The translations under genes and the position numbers were made by a program. Below are positions 1-7,173 of a stretch of DNA of 15,105 bases, piece by piece. The notes beneath the pieces were generated by a model that had not been told where the DNA came from, made no database searches, and saw nothing but the letters and a program-made list of their open reading frames with translations. The DNA is from Chloroflexota bacterium. GTDB taxonomy: Bacteria; Chloroflexota; Dehalococcoidia; Dehalococcoidales; RBG-16-60-22. Every line of letters starts with the position of its first letter. Position 1 is the first letter of the stretch. The stretch spans positions 1 through 15,105 of the forward strand of contig JACPQH010000012.1 in the NCBI GenBank assembly GCA_016190585.1. Reading direction: 5' to 3'.

Positions 1-162
1 CTTGTACACACCGCCCGTCACGTCATGAAAGCTGGCAACACTTGAAGCCGATGAGCCAACCCTCTTCGGAGGGAGGCAGTCGTCTAGGGTGGGGTCGGTG
101 ATTGGGACGAAGTCGTAACAAGGTAGCCGTAGCGGAAGCTGCGGCTGGATCACCTCCTTTCT
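1..162 (+). rRNA. rrs: 16S ribosomal RNA, 3' end (5' part outside window)
   Basis: The window opens inside the universally conserved decoding region (TTGTACACACCGCCCGTC) and contains the rest of helix 44, the GAAGTCGTAACAAGGTAGCC block, helix 45 with its GGAA tetraloop, and the terminal GGATCACCTCCTTTCT carrying the anti-Shine-Dalgarno CCTCC at 153-157. The exact mature 3' end, near 162, is placed by analogy with other bacteria. The terminal helix-45 region (GTAGCGGAAGCTGCGGCTGG) is, from memory, close to that of Dehalococcoides, which supports a Chloroflexota source. No 23S gene follows within the window. Confidence 0.98.
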
Positions 163-167
163 AGGGA

Positions 168-207
168 GAGACTGGGTGATATACCTAATATCTCCTAGGT
201 CGGTCTC
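168..207 (+). other. Nested stem-loop in the 16S 3' trailer
   Basis: GAGAC at 168-172 can pair with GTCTC at 203-207. Inside it, GATAT (178-182) pairs with ATATC (188-192) around a five-base loop. It lies just after the mature 16S end and may help define 3' processing of the precursor. The pairing is visible in the sequence; the role is a guess. Confidence 0.35.
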
Positions 208-258
208 CGGTTAAACGGAGTAATTGCCTTCCTTCCGCTATCCAGGGGTTAAAGTGAG

Positions 259-289
259 AGAGCCGCCTTTTAGGCGGCTCTTTTGTTTT
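259..289 (+). terminator. Intrinsic terminator after 16S rRNA
   Basis: A perfect 10-bp stem (AGAGCCGCCT at 259-268, AGGCGGCTCT at 272-281) closes a TTT loop and is followed by TTTGTTTT. This is a textbook Rho-independent terminator about 100 nt after the 16S 3' end. It implies that 16S is transcribed as its own unit and not as part of a 16S-23S-5S operon. Confidence 0.95.
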
Positions 290-304
290 ACGCTCGGTTT
301 GCGC

Positions 305-333
305 TTGATTTCCCCGGAGCGATTCGCTAGAAT
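305..333 (+). promoter_or_regulatory. Sigma70-type promoter for tRNA-Ile
   Basis: TTGATT (305-310) and TAGAAT (328-333) are separated by exactly 17 bp, and the -10 box ends 24 bases before the first base of the tRNA. It lies downstream of the 16S terminator, so the tRNA appears to be transcribed independently. The assignment rests on consensus match and spacing only. Confidence 0.75.
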
Positions 334-357
334 TAGTGTAATCCTAGGTTGCGCCAC

Positions 358-431
358 GGGCCATTAGCTCAGCTGGTTAGAGCACAGTCCTGATAAGACT
401 GGGGTCTCTGGTTCGAGTCCAGAATGGCCCA
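358..431 (+). tRNA. tRNA-Ile (anticodon GAT)
   Basis: A complete cloverleaf can be folded. The acceptor stem is GGGCCAT (358-364) with ATGGCCC (424-430), and the discriminator is A at 431. The D arm is GCTC/GAGC, the anticodon stem is CAGTC/GACTG with loop CTGATAA and anticodon GAT at 392-394, and the T arm is TCTGG-TTCGAGT-CCAGA. CCA is not encoded. tRNA-Ile(GAT) normally sits in the 16S-23S spacer. Here it still follows 16S but is separated from it by a terminator and its own promoter, and no 23S gene follows. Confidence 0.98.
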
Positions 432-484
432 TATTCAGCTTCCCTCCCGGAGACGTTCCGCCTGTATGGACCATTCTGGTTTTT
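419..484 (+). terminator. Possible terminator hairpin sharing the tRNA 3' strand
   Basis: CCAGAATGG (419-427), which is the 3' part of the tRNA T arm and acceptor stem, is perfectly complementary to CCATTCTGG (471-479). Two further C-G pairs follow beyond a single mismatch. The downstream arm runs straight into TTTTT (480-484). If formed, this hairpin (loop about 37-43 nt) would compete with the tRNA fold and could act as its terminator. The complementarity is visible; the function is inferred. Confidence 0.5.
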
Positions 485-525
485 CAACTGGCGCGCATTG
501 ATATTTCTGTTTTCGCTCGCCGGCA

Positions 526-1386
526 CTACTGCTCGGTTGACGTGAAAGTGGCGACTTCTTTCCAGTCACCGTCTTCCTGCACCAGTACCGTGACCGGCTG
601 GCTGAAGGTCATGGGCCCGTTCATGGTCCGCAGCCGTACCCCATCGGGCGTCATGTTGACCATCAGGGCGTAGCCTCCGTCAATCAGGGTGCCCTCCTCG
701 ACGACGATGCGAATCAGCCAGGATTCATTGTTCCAGTAGGTCCGGGTGGTCAGGTCGATGGCGGGGGCGACACTTACCGAACGATGTTCCAGCCAATTGT
801 ATGAGTAGACCCCGCCTCCCCAAAGGCTGAAACGGTCCGGCGTGGGATACCAGGAAGGCGCTTCGATGCCGATCAGCTCGACTGTGGGTGCGGCCGGAGC
901 CGGAGGCGGCGCCACATAGCTGACCGTGACGTTGTTCGCGTCCTCCGCGGCGCTCTCATCTAACGAACTTTCGTCAGAGTAGGCCGCGTAGGCGCTGCCG
1001 CCCTGGGCGACGACGTAATCGCCGGAGTCACCGTCCAGCAGGTTGGACCAGGTGTAGGTCTGTGAAGCGTCGGACGATGATGTCCCATCAGGGGTGCCGT
1101 TGAAGACACTCAAGGGGTTGTCATTCCGGACGATAACCGTCTCTCCGCTGGTGATCGAATACCAGGCGTTGCTTTCGGCGTAAGTCTGAACGTTGGTCCC
1201 CGAGGCGGTGCTGGTTGAAGTAACCGTCACCGACCCGCTTACCGTCGTCCCGGCTTCGTTCTCGACCACCGTGATGTCGGACAGCGCCACGTGCGTGTAG
1301 AGTTCTCCCGCGAGGGCGGGCAACCCCAGGCCGGCAACCAGGCCCAGGGCGAGGACAATTGCCAACAGGTACCGCAGCTTTTTCAT
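526..1386 (-). CDS. Secreted protein of unknown function
   Basis: A 286-residue protein beginning with a clear Sec signal peptide: KKLR, a hydrophobic core at about 6-22, and a likely cut after PALA near residue 26. Residues 30-157 are rich in Ser, Thr and Val and look beta-structured. A Pro/Ala linker follows (about 159-167), then a second domain (about 168-286) rich in Trp and Tyr. No Cys, heme motif, membrane anchor or sorting signal is visible, so it is probably released or loosely surface-bound. The start is supported by a strong Shine-Dalgarno GGGAGGA (complement of 1391-1397) four bases before ATG. No recognisable family. It runs convergently toward the tRNA and is separated from the cytochrome gene upstream by that gene's terminator, so it is likely its own transcription unit. 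No convincing promoter was found for it in 1387-1591. Confidence 0.85.
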   Translation of the reverse strand: MKKLRYLLAIVLALGLVAGLGLPALAGELYTHVALSDITVVENEAGTTVSGSVTVTSTSTASGTNVQTYAESNAWYSITSGETVIVRNDNPLSVFNGTPDGTSSSDASQTYTWSNLLDGDSGDYVVAQGGSAYAAYSDESSLDESAAEDANNVTVSYVAPPPAPAAPTVELIGIEAPSWYPTPDRFSLWGGGVYSYNWLEHRSVSVAPAIDLTTRTYWNNESWLIRIVVEEGTLIDGGYALMVNMTPDGVRLRTMNGPMTFSQPVTVLVQEDGDWKEVATFTSTEQ

Positions 1387-1591
1387 TTTCTCCTCCCTAA
1401 CCGTATAGGTAATTACTGTATTTTTATGTTAGTCGGTTACGGAGGGCGCTGAAATCAGGAGCGGTACCTACTTTACCGGGTGGAAAGGTAATATATCTAC
1501 CTAGGGATACTTAGTACCGGCGGCGCGGGAGTTGCCGGCGTCAGGCAGGAGCTTTATCGGCAGCAGGCGAGAAATGGGTAGCGGCAAAAGG

Positions 1592-1618
1592 AAGAGGGAG
1601 GTTTAGAGCCTCCCTCTT
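1592..1618 (-). terminator. Terminator of the decaheme cytochrome gene
   Basis: A perfect 10-bp stem (AAGAGGGAGG at 1592-1601 with CCTCCCTCTT at 1609-1618, seven-base loop) lies 26 nt beyond the cytochrome stop codon in the direction of minus-strand transcription. It is followed on that strand by CCTTTT, a short U-run. Its position and shape fit an intrinsic terminator, though the U-tract is weak. Confidence 0.75.
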
Positions 1619-1644
1619 GCCGGTTGCTGAAGCCCGGTGAATTA

Positions 1645-3879
1645 TCAGCCGGAATGTACCTTGTCCACGGCAAACTCCCTGCCGGCGCCGTGGCAGGTGG
1701 CGCACGACTCAACCTCGTCGCCGCTCCAGGTATCGCCGGGGGTCGGGTCTTTGGTCTGAAGAGCGGCGTGGGCGGCCGCGCTCTTGGAGTCATGGCACCC
1801 CAGGCACGCCGAGGCTGCCGGTCCCAGCGGCGAATAGGGTTCACGGGGGGCCAGGGTGCTGCTCACGGTCTCAGGCAGCGGCAGCTGGTAGGACTTACCC
1901 ACATGACACGTGGCGCAGTCACGCCGGTCGCCGGGGAAAAGTATTTCGTTGAAGTTGAAGACGCCCCGGCTGCGGTAGATGGTGAAATCGCGGGATAGCT
2001 CTTCCCCGGTATGTATCCGGTGAATGAGCAACTGGAAGCTGATCGACTGCGGAGGCACATCGTAAGGACCGCCGGGAGCAAGCTGCGGCACGTCTACGGT
2101 GACAGGGTTGTGGCAGAACATGCAGTACTCTCCGGGGTTATTCCGGCTGCCGCCGTGGAAAGACAGCGAATTGTGGCACTGGTTGCAGCTCTGCGTGGCT
2201 ACCACGGCGCGCCTGGCAACGGGTGCGGCGTCAGTAACCGCGACGTACTTGACCGGATTGTAGGCATCAACGGTCACCTGGAGCGGCTTGCCTTCCTTCC
2301 CGGTAATGGTTTCCACCCGGCGGGCTTCCATCCCGACGGCGTAGGTCCCGGCGGCGTTAGCCGGCATGGCCCGGGTAAGGGTGAATGAGTAAGTCCCGTC
2401 GGTATTGGTGGACACGTTGGTGGCGGTCACGGTCTCGTCCCACCGGTTCACGTAGCTGGTGGTCGGTCCGGCCACATTGAAGAACAGTCGCGTGATCTGG
2501 GTTAGAGGAACGGGATTCCCCGCCGAGTCTTTAAGGCTGAAGACAATCTCCGGACGCTCTCCCGGAGAGGTAGCGGCGACGCGGATTATCTCGGCATTGA
2601 GACCGTCAAGCTGCGTGGACCGGACCGGGATGATGTGAGCGCCGACCACCGAGATGTCAAACTCTTTTCCGGACTCCGGCACATGACACGACTTGCAGGC
2701 GGCATCCGAAGTCTGCGGGCCGCCGCCATGGTCTGATCCGCCTTCAATCGTTGATTTTCCGGTTGCCCAATCGATCTGGTCGTGACAGGCGCCGCAGGCC
2801 GCCCGGCTGGGTGCGGTTTTGTAGTTATCGGCGTTCGGGGCCAGCCTGGCATAGTCCTCGGCCTTGATACCCGCCGGCGCCGCGCCGTGGCAGGTGGTGC
2901 AGTTGCGGACATCCTGGGGGAAAAGAACATGGCTGAAATCAAATACGGTCTGGTTGTAGCCGACAATCGTATAGGGATCGCCCGCCTGGACGCTGGGGAG
3001 GTCCTCGCCGCGATGAATCTTGTGTATCATCTGTATGAATTCGACCACGTTGCCGGTCTCGGGGTCGACGTTTTCCGCAGTATGACACGTAACGCAGAGG
3101 GCCGGGTCCTGCCGCGACCCGCCGTGAGCGGACAACGGATTATGGCACTGGTTACAGGATTCTTTGGTCACCACCTGCCGGGTCAAGCTTACCGCTCCGC
3201 CCGCGGGGATGAAATCCAGGGTAGGGTTGGCCACGAAGGCACGGCCGGCGCGGGTGAACTGTCCACCCATCCGGTGGGTCGCGTTCTTATCGAAATTGTC
3301 CGGGAGGATCGTGGAAAATGTGTAGGTAAACGTGCCGTTGCCGGCGTCTTTGAAGGCCGGGTGGTCAGCCGGAAAAGCCGGGGAGGCAGCCCTGGGGTCG
3401 AAGGCAGGTCTCCCGGTTACTTCGTCCAGGACGGGCTTAACGGTCTGGCCGTCAGCCTTGTACTCGGCCCCTTTAACGTTACTAACCGTGTAGGCGACAT
3501 ACTGCGTCCGCTGTGAAACCGGGTCTTGCTTGACATAAGAAAGAATGAAACCGGGGTAGCCGTCAAGGTCGGCGATTTTAAGCGGCCTGTCCTTGGCGTC
3601 CCTGATGGTGAACGTGACCACCGGTTTACGGTCGGCGCCTATTTCAACCTTATCGATGACCGCCTTTAACCCATCCCCCGGCGTCACCGGCGCCGGCGCT
3701 CCGGGCGAGCCCGGCGCTCCCTGAAGTCCCTGGGGTCCGGGAGGTCCGGCCATACCGGGGGTACCGGGGGCGCCCTGCGGTCCCTCCGCCCCTCGGCAGG
3801 CCACCCCGATGATACCGAGCACGATGATAGCCGCAGCCAGGATGACAAGGTTCCCTTTGTTGAGCGCGAAGCTCTTCAT
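1645..3879 (-). CDS. OmcA/MtrC-type decaheme c-type cytochrome with collagen-like N-terminal segment
   Basis: A 744-residue exported multiheme cytochrome. There are exactly ten CxxCH heme-attachment motifs in two groups of five: residues 242-246, 262-266, 327-331, 362-366 and 395-399, then 565-569, 586-590, 655-659, 692-696 and 726-730. HKIH (286-289) and HRIH (620-623), each followed by a GE pair, resemble the conserved axial-His segments of OmcA/MtrC cytochromes. The arrangement fits that family's layout of beta-domain I, pentaheme II, beta-domain III and pentaheme IV. The N-terminus has a hydrophobic segment (11-27) ending in VAC at 26-28, a possible but non-canonical lipobox (Gly at -3). 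Gly-X-Y triplets rich in Pro and Gln follow at about 33-62, as in collagen-like stalks. Family members pass electrons to metals or other extracellular acceptors. The gene lies 42 nt after the LuxR-type regulator and is probably co-transcribed with it. AAAAGGGG before ATG supports the start. Confidence 0.93.
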   Translation of the reverse strand: MKSFALNKGNLVILAAAIIVLGIIGVACRGAEGPQGAPGTPGMAGPPGPQGLQGAPGSPGAPAPVTPGDGLKAVIDKVEIGADRKPVVTFTIRDAKDRPLKIADLDGYPGFILSYVKQDPVSQRTQYVAYTVSNVKGAEYKADGQTVKPVLDEVTGRPAFDPRAASPAFPADHPAFKDAGNGTFTYTFSTILPDNFDKNATHRMGGQFTRAGRAFVANPTLDFIPAGGAVSLTRQVVTKESCNQCHNPLSAHGGSRQDPALCVTCHTAENVDPETGNVVEFIQMIHKIHRGEDLPSVQAGDPYTIVGYNQTVFDFSHVLFPQDVRNCTTCHGAAPAGIKAEDYARLAPNADNYKTAPSRAACGACHDQIDWATGKSTIEGGSDHGGGPQTSDAACKSCHVPESGKEFDISVVGAHIIPVRSTQLDGLNAEIIRVAATSPGERPEIVFSLKDSAGNPVPLTQITRLFFNVAGPTTSYVNRWDETVTATNVSTNTDGTYSFTLTRAMPANAAGTYAVGMEARRVETITGKEGKPLQVTVDAYNPVKYVAVTDAAPVARRAVVATQSCNQCHNSLSFHGGSRNNPGEYCMFCHNPVTVDVPQLAPGGPYDVPPQSISFQLLIHRIHTGEELSRDFTIYRSRGVFNFNEILFPGDRRDCATCHVGKSYQLPLPETVSSTLAPREPYSPLGPAASACLGCHDSKSAAAHAALQTKDPTPGDTWSGDEVESCATCHGAGREFAVDKVHSG

Positions 3880-3921
3880 CTGTACCCCTTTTCTCGATAA
3901 TTCCGCGGCATGAAAGGGGGC

Positions 3922-4599
3922 TTAAGCCGTCAGGGCGATCAGCCCCTTTCTCGCGGCGTACTCGATGACCTCGCTCTGGCGCCTGACGCCGAGCCTCTTC
4001 ATGATCATCAACCGGTGCTTCTGGGCTGTTTTGAGCTTGATATCGAAAACATGGGCTATCTGCCGGCAGGTGCGCCCGTCGGCCATCAGCTTGAGGATTT
4101 CGAGCTGCCTGGCAGTCAGGCGCTGGAACGACTCGATTCTGGTCCGGTACCGGTAGGTATCGACCAGCGCCCGGGCGGCTGCCGTTGACAGATAGCCGCC
4201 GCTATCACGCATGGCCCGCAGCGCCTGGGCGATCTCAAAGCTCGGAGCTTCCCGATTGATATAGCCGCTCGCTCCGGCTTCGATGGCCCGCAAGACATTC
4301 TTCCGGTTAGTGATTTCGCTTGTGATAAGGATTTTGGCCTGGGGAAAGACCCTGTGCGCCAGCCGTGTGGCGGCGGCCAGCTTCTTGCCTTCCGCCGCTG
4401 ATACAATGATTACGTCCGGGGCCCGGTCAGCAACACACCGCGCCTCGACGTCGTCCGCGGTTGACGCCTCGCCGGCAACGGTAAAATCGCTGTACTCGCC
4501 GAGTGCGGCGCGCAGGAAATCGCGGTACTGCAAGCTTTCTTCAAGGATGAATATCCTGGTGAGGGGTGGCGCCGCCGTCTGACATCTTTTACTGGTCAT
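3922..4599 (-). CDS. LuxR/NarL-family regulator with a degenerate receiver domain
   Basis: A 225-residue protein with an N-terminal receiver-like domain (about 14-125) and a C-terminal LuxR-type helix-turn-helix (about 161-221, beginning LTARQLEILKLMADG). The receiver lacks the chemistry for phosphorylation. The beta-3 segment reads VIIVS, with Ser67 where the acceptor Asp belongs; the acidic pair is Glu-Glu (20-21); and the usual Lys is Arg116. It is therefore likely to act without phosphorylation, or to respond to another signal. The recognition helix region appears intact. It lies just upstream of the decaheme cytochrome on the same strand and is divergent from the sensor kinase, so control of either is plausible. 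No good Shine-Dalgarno precedes the ATG, so the start is less certain than the frame. Confidence 0.88.
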   Translation of the reverse strand: MTSKRCQTAAPPLTRIFILEESLQYRDFLRAALGEYSDFTVAGEASTADDVEARCVADRAPDVIIVSAAEGKKLAAATRLAHRVFPQAKILITSEITNRKNVLRAIEAGASGYINREAPSFEIAQALRAMRDSGGYLSTAAARALVDTYRYRTRIESFQRLTARQLEILKLMADGRTCRQIAHVFDIKLKTAQKHRLMIMKRLGVRRQSEVIEYAARKGLIALTA

Positions 4600-4697
4600 A
4601 CTGATTTACGTGTCCTAGCTTAGCACCCTGGATCGATTTTGAAATCAGCGATACTATGGTAAATAGGGCTACATGAATCTGGTGAAAATATTCTCCG

Positions 4698-4832
4698 CCA
4701 TCATCAGAACTATGTAATTAGTAGAGATGATATTTGATATTAGGCCTGTTACTAACTCGATTCACGACCATTTGAATTGACAACCCCCGGCGCAAGAAGC
4801 TATAGTCGAAATCATTCTGAAGCTGATGATGG
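4698..4832. repeat. Exact 10-bp inverted repeat in the divergent control region
   Basis: CCATCATCAG (4698-4707) and its exact reverse complement CTGATGATGG (4823-4832) lie 115 bp apart. The second copy ends inside the extended -10 element at 4830-4838. They could be paired operator sites for one of the local regulators, or a coincidence. Confidence 0.35.
4777..4806 (+). promoter_or_regulatory. Sigma70-type promoter of the sensor kinase operon
   Basis: A perfect -35 box TTGACA (4777-4782) and a near-consensus -10 box TATAGT (4801-4806) are 18 bp apart, about 57 bases before the kinase start. This is the best promoter match in the intergenic region and probably drives the kinase-regulator pair. 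Confidence 0.75.
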
Positions 4833-4838
4833 TATAAT
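4830..4838 (+). promoter_or_regulatory. Extended -10 element, possible second promoter
   Basis: TGGTATAAT matches the extended -10 form TGnTATAAT, 24 bases before the kinase start codon. No good -35 box lies at the right distance, so it would depend on the extended -10 or on an activator. It would give a very short leader. Confidence 0.4.
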
Positions 4839-4862
4839 TAGAAAGGGAAGGGCGGGGCATTC

Positions 4863-7169
4863 GTGGGACTGGCGGACGTATCGCTAAATAAAAAAATCGG
4901 TCTTCCCGTCGTGGCCGGTCTGATACTGGGACTGGGGCTGTTCAGCTGGGTCGGCCTTCAGGCCGTAAGAACGACTACCGACAACATCCTGGAAGAGCGC
5001 CTCAGCCGCGCGCGAATCCTGGCCTATCTTCTGGACGAAAATCTGTCCCACATGGTCTTCCACGTGCAGAACGCGGCTAGCCCCATCAGCGATATGAAAT
5101 CACGGGCCGAGTTCGAGTCGGCGGCGGGCTCGCTCCAGGATATCCTGGCCGACGCTGACATACCGTTAATCAACATAGTAATTACGGAAAAAGACGGGAC
5201 GGTACTTCAAAGCTGGCTCGATGAAGATGTCCGTCCGGGCGACGTCCTGCCGGTCCCCGACCCGATGGCCCCCGGGGCGGCGCAAGGGAGGGTCTCAAAC
5301 GGGGTTTATCTGGCGGGAAAGCAGGTGGTACTCATTACCAGTCCGGTCATTGGTACCGACGGCGCACCTGCCGGCGTCTTCGCCGCGGTGGTCGATGTCG
5401 GCAGCTCGGCGATCGGGGCTTTCAGCCAGGCGGGGCGCATCGGCCAGAGCGGCTACGCCGAGGTTGTCGACGGCAACGGTACCGTGTTAATCCGGACGCA
5501 GCCCTCCGCGGCGCCGGCAAGGGGGGAGAAGAGCGATCACCCCCAGAAATTCGCCGAGCTTATCGGTGAGGGTAAAGCCGCCGTCAGGACCTGCCATCGC
5601 TGCCACGAAGAAGCGGAAAGCATCATGCGGAAACGGGACCTGGTGGCTTTCGCCCCGCTGGCGGCGGCGACCTGGGGCGTCGCCCTGCGGCAGTCCGAAG
5701 AGGAAGCCCTGGCGCCGACCAACCAGCTCGAACAGCGGCTGCTTTTCATCGGCGCCGCGGTGCTGGTGGGGATAATCCTGGTTGTCTGGATAATCATGCA
5801 GAGCGTCGTGCGCCCGCTCACGGCCCTGACAGCCGCCGCCCAGAGGGTCGCCTCGGGGAATTTCAAGGCCCCGGCGCCCGGACGGCGGCGTGACGAGATC
5901 GGGCGTCTGGGCGCGGCTTTCCATACCATGACCGACAAGCTTGAAGAGTCCCGTGTCGAGCTTGTTACCCGGAACCGGGCGCTTGCCGTGTTGAACTCGA
6001 TAGCCGCGACCGCCAGCCAGTCCCTGAACCTGGAGCTTGTCCTGGAGAGCTCGCTGCAACGGGTCATCGAGGTCAGCCAGGCCAGCCACGGCTGCGTTTT
6101 CCTGCTGAGCGCCGACCGGGGTCACCTGCTGATGAAGGCGCGTACCGGCCGGAACGATCTCTTTAACTGCCCGGACATCGCGAGCTCGGGACGCGGCTGC
6201 GCCTGCTACCAGGTGCTGCGCAGCGGGCAAACCCTGGCCGTTAATGATCCCGGTCAGTGTCCCCTCCTGGGCAACACCCCGGAGGACCCGCCGGACTCCT
6301 TCGTCGCCGTGCCTCTGAGGTCTCGTGACCGCACGCTCGGGGTGATGAACATCTGCTGTCCCGAACAGGGCTGTTTTACCGACAGCGAGTTCAAACTGCT
6401 GGAATCGATAGGGTTTTACATCGGGCTGGCCGTCGAGAACTCGATCCTGTACCAGGAGGCTACCCGGAAAGAGCAGATTCGCGGTCAGCTGCTCGAACGC
6501 CTGATAACCGCCCAGGAGGAAGAGCGTAAAAGGATTTCCCGCGAGCTGCATGACGAGCACGGCCAGATCCTGACGGGACTGATTATGAACCTGGAAAAAA
6601 TGGAGACCATGATATCCCCGGAGCAGGCACAGCTGCGCTCGAAGCTGGAGAAGGCCAGGGGGCTGGTCTCCCGAAGCCTGGATAACATCCGCCTGCTTAC
6701 CTTCGGGCTCAGGCCGTCCGACCTGGACGGCCTCGGGCTGACTGCCGCCATCAGCTCCTATGCTGAGGAGCGCCTGGGGGCGGCCGGCATCGCCCTTGAG
6801 TTTGAAGCGGAGAATTTTGAACGGTGTCTGACGCCGGCCATGGAGACGGCCCTGTTCCGTATTCTCCAGGAAGCCATTAACAATGTCATCCGGCACGCTC
6901 AAGCGACACGCGTGCGGATATCCCTCGGTCTTACCGGCGGCGAGGTGGCGGCGACCGTCGAGGATAACGGCCACGGGTTCGAAGACAGCGCGAAAGACCG
7001 CCACCGGGAGGGTTCCCTGGGAATAGTCGGCATGCGCGAGCGGGCCGAACTGCTGGGCGGCACCCTCACTATCACCTCCCGGCCAGGCCGGGGCACCCGC
7101 CTCGATATACGGATCGTGGTACCGGAAACGGCGGTTTCCGGCCAGCCAGGAAATGTTGTAGAAGGATAA
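4863..7169 (+). CDS. Sensor histidine kinase with a c-type heme motif in its sensor domain (NarX-like)
   Basis: A 768-residue membrane kinase. Domain order: membrane segment (about 13-33); extracytoplasmic Cache/PDC-like sensor (about 36-290); second membrane segment (about 293-313); HAMP (about 314-366); GAF (about 385-528); HisKA_3 dimerisation domain with phospho-acceptor His563 in RELHDEHGQ; and an HATPase_c domain with N box EAINN (670-674) and G box DNGHGF (701-706). The notable feature is CHRCH at 244-248 in the sensor, a CxxCH site for covalent heme, which suggests sensing of redox state, oxygen, NO or a similar ligand. The GAF domain is Cys-rich (411, 436, 446, 448, 466, 498, 499, 504). 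The start is GTG, with purine-rich GGGAAGG upstream. The partner is the regulator four nucleotides downstream. NarX is the closest well-known layout, but nitrate is not implied as the ligand. Confidence 0.94.
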   Translation: MGLADVSLNKKIGLPVVAGLILGLGLFSWVGLQAVRTTTDNILEERLSRARILAYLLDENLSHMVFHVQNAASPISDMKSRAEFESAAGSLQDILADADIPLINIVITEKDGTVLQSWLDEDVRPGDVLPVPDPMAPGAAQGRVSNGVYLAGKQVVLITSPVIGTDGAPAGVFAAVVDVGSSAIGAFSQAGRIGQSGYAEVVDGNGTVLIRTQPSAAPARGEKSDHPQKFAELIGEGKAAVRTCHRCHEEAESIMRKRDLVAFAPLAAATWGVALRQSEEEALAPTNQLEQRLLFIGAAVLVGIILVVWIIMQSVVRPLTALTAAAQRVASGNFKAPAPGRRRDEIGRLGAAFHTMTDKLEESRVELVTRNRALAVLNSIAATASQSLNLELVLESSLQRVIEVSQASHGCVFLLSADRGHLLMKARTGRNDLFNCPDIASSGRGCACYQVLRSGQTLAVNDPGQCPLLGNTPEDPPDSFVAVPLRSRDRTLGVMNICCPEQGCFTDSEFKLLESIGFYIGLAVENSILYQEATRKEQIRGQLLERLITAQEEERKRISRELHDEHGQILTGLIMNLEKMETMISPEQAQLRSKLEKARGLVSRSLDNIRLLTFGLRPSDLDGLGLTAAISSYAEERLGAAGIALEFEAENFERCLTPAMETALFRILQEAINNVIRHAQATRVRISLGLTGGEVAATVEDNGHGFEDSAKDRHREGSLGIVGMRERAELLGGTLTITSRPGRGTRLDIRIVVPETAVSGQPGNVVEG

Positions 7170-7173
7170 CAGC

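Noticed and set aside
419..484. Prophage or island attachment site at the tRNA-Ile 3' end
   Set aside because: The downstream copy is inverted, not direct, and no integrase gene lies nearby.
2782..3516. 244-codon plus-strand open frame opposite the decaheme gene
   Set aside because: The cytochrome on the minus strand is certain from its ten CxxCH motifs; this frame is its antisense shadow.
3690..3785. DNA tandem repeat or minisatellite under the Gly-X-Y segment
   Set aside because: The repetition is at protein level; codons vary between triplets and there is no clean DNA repeat unit.
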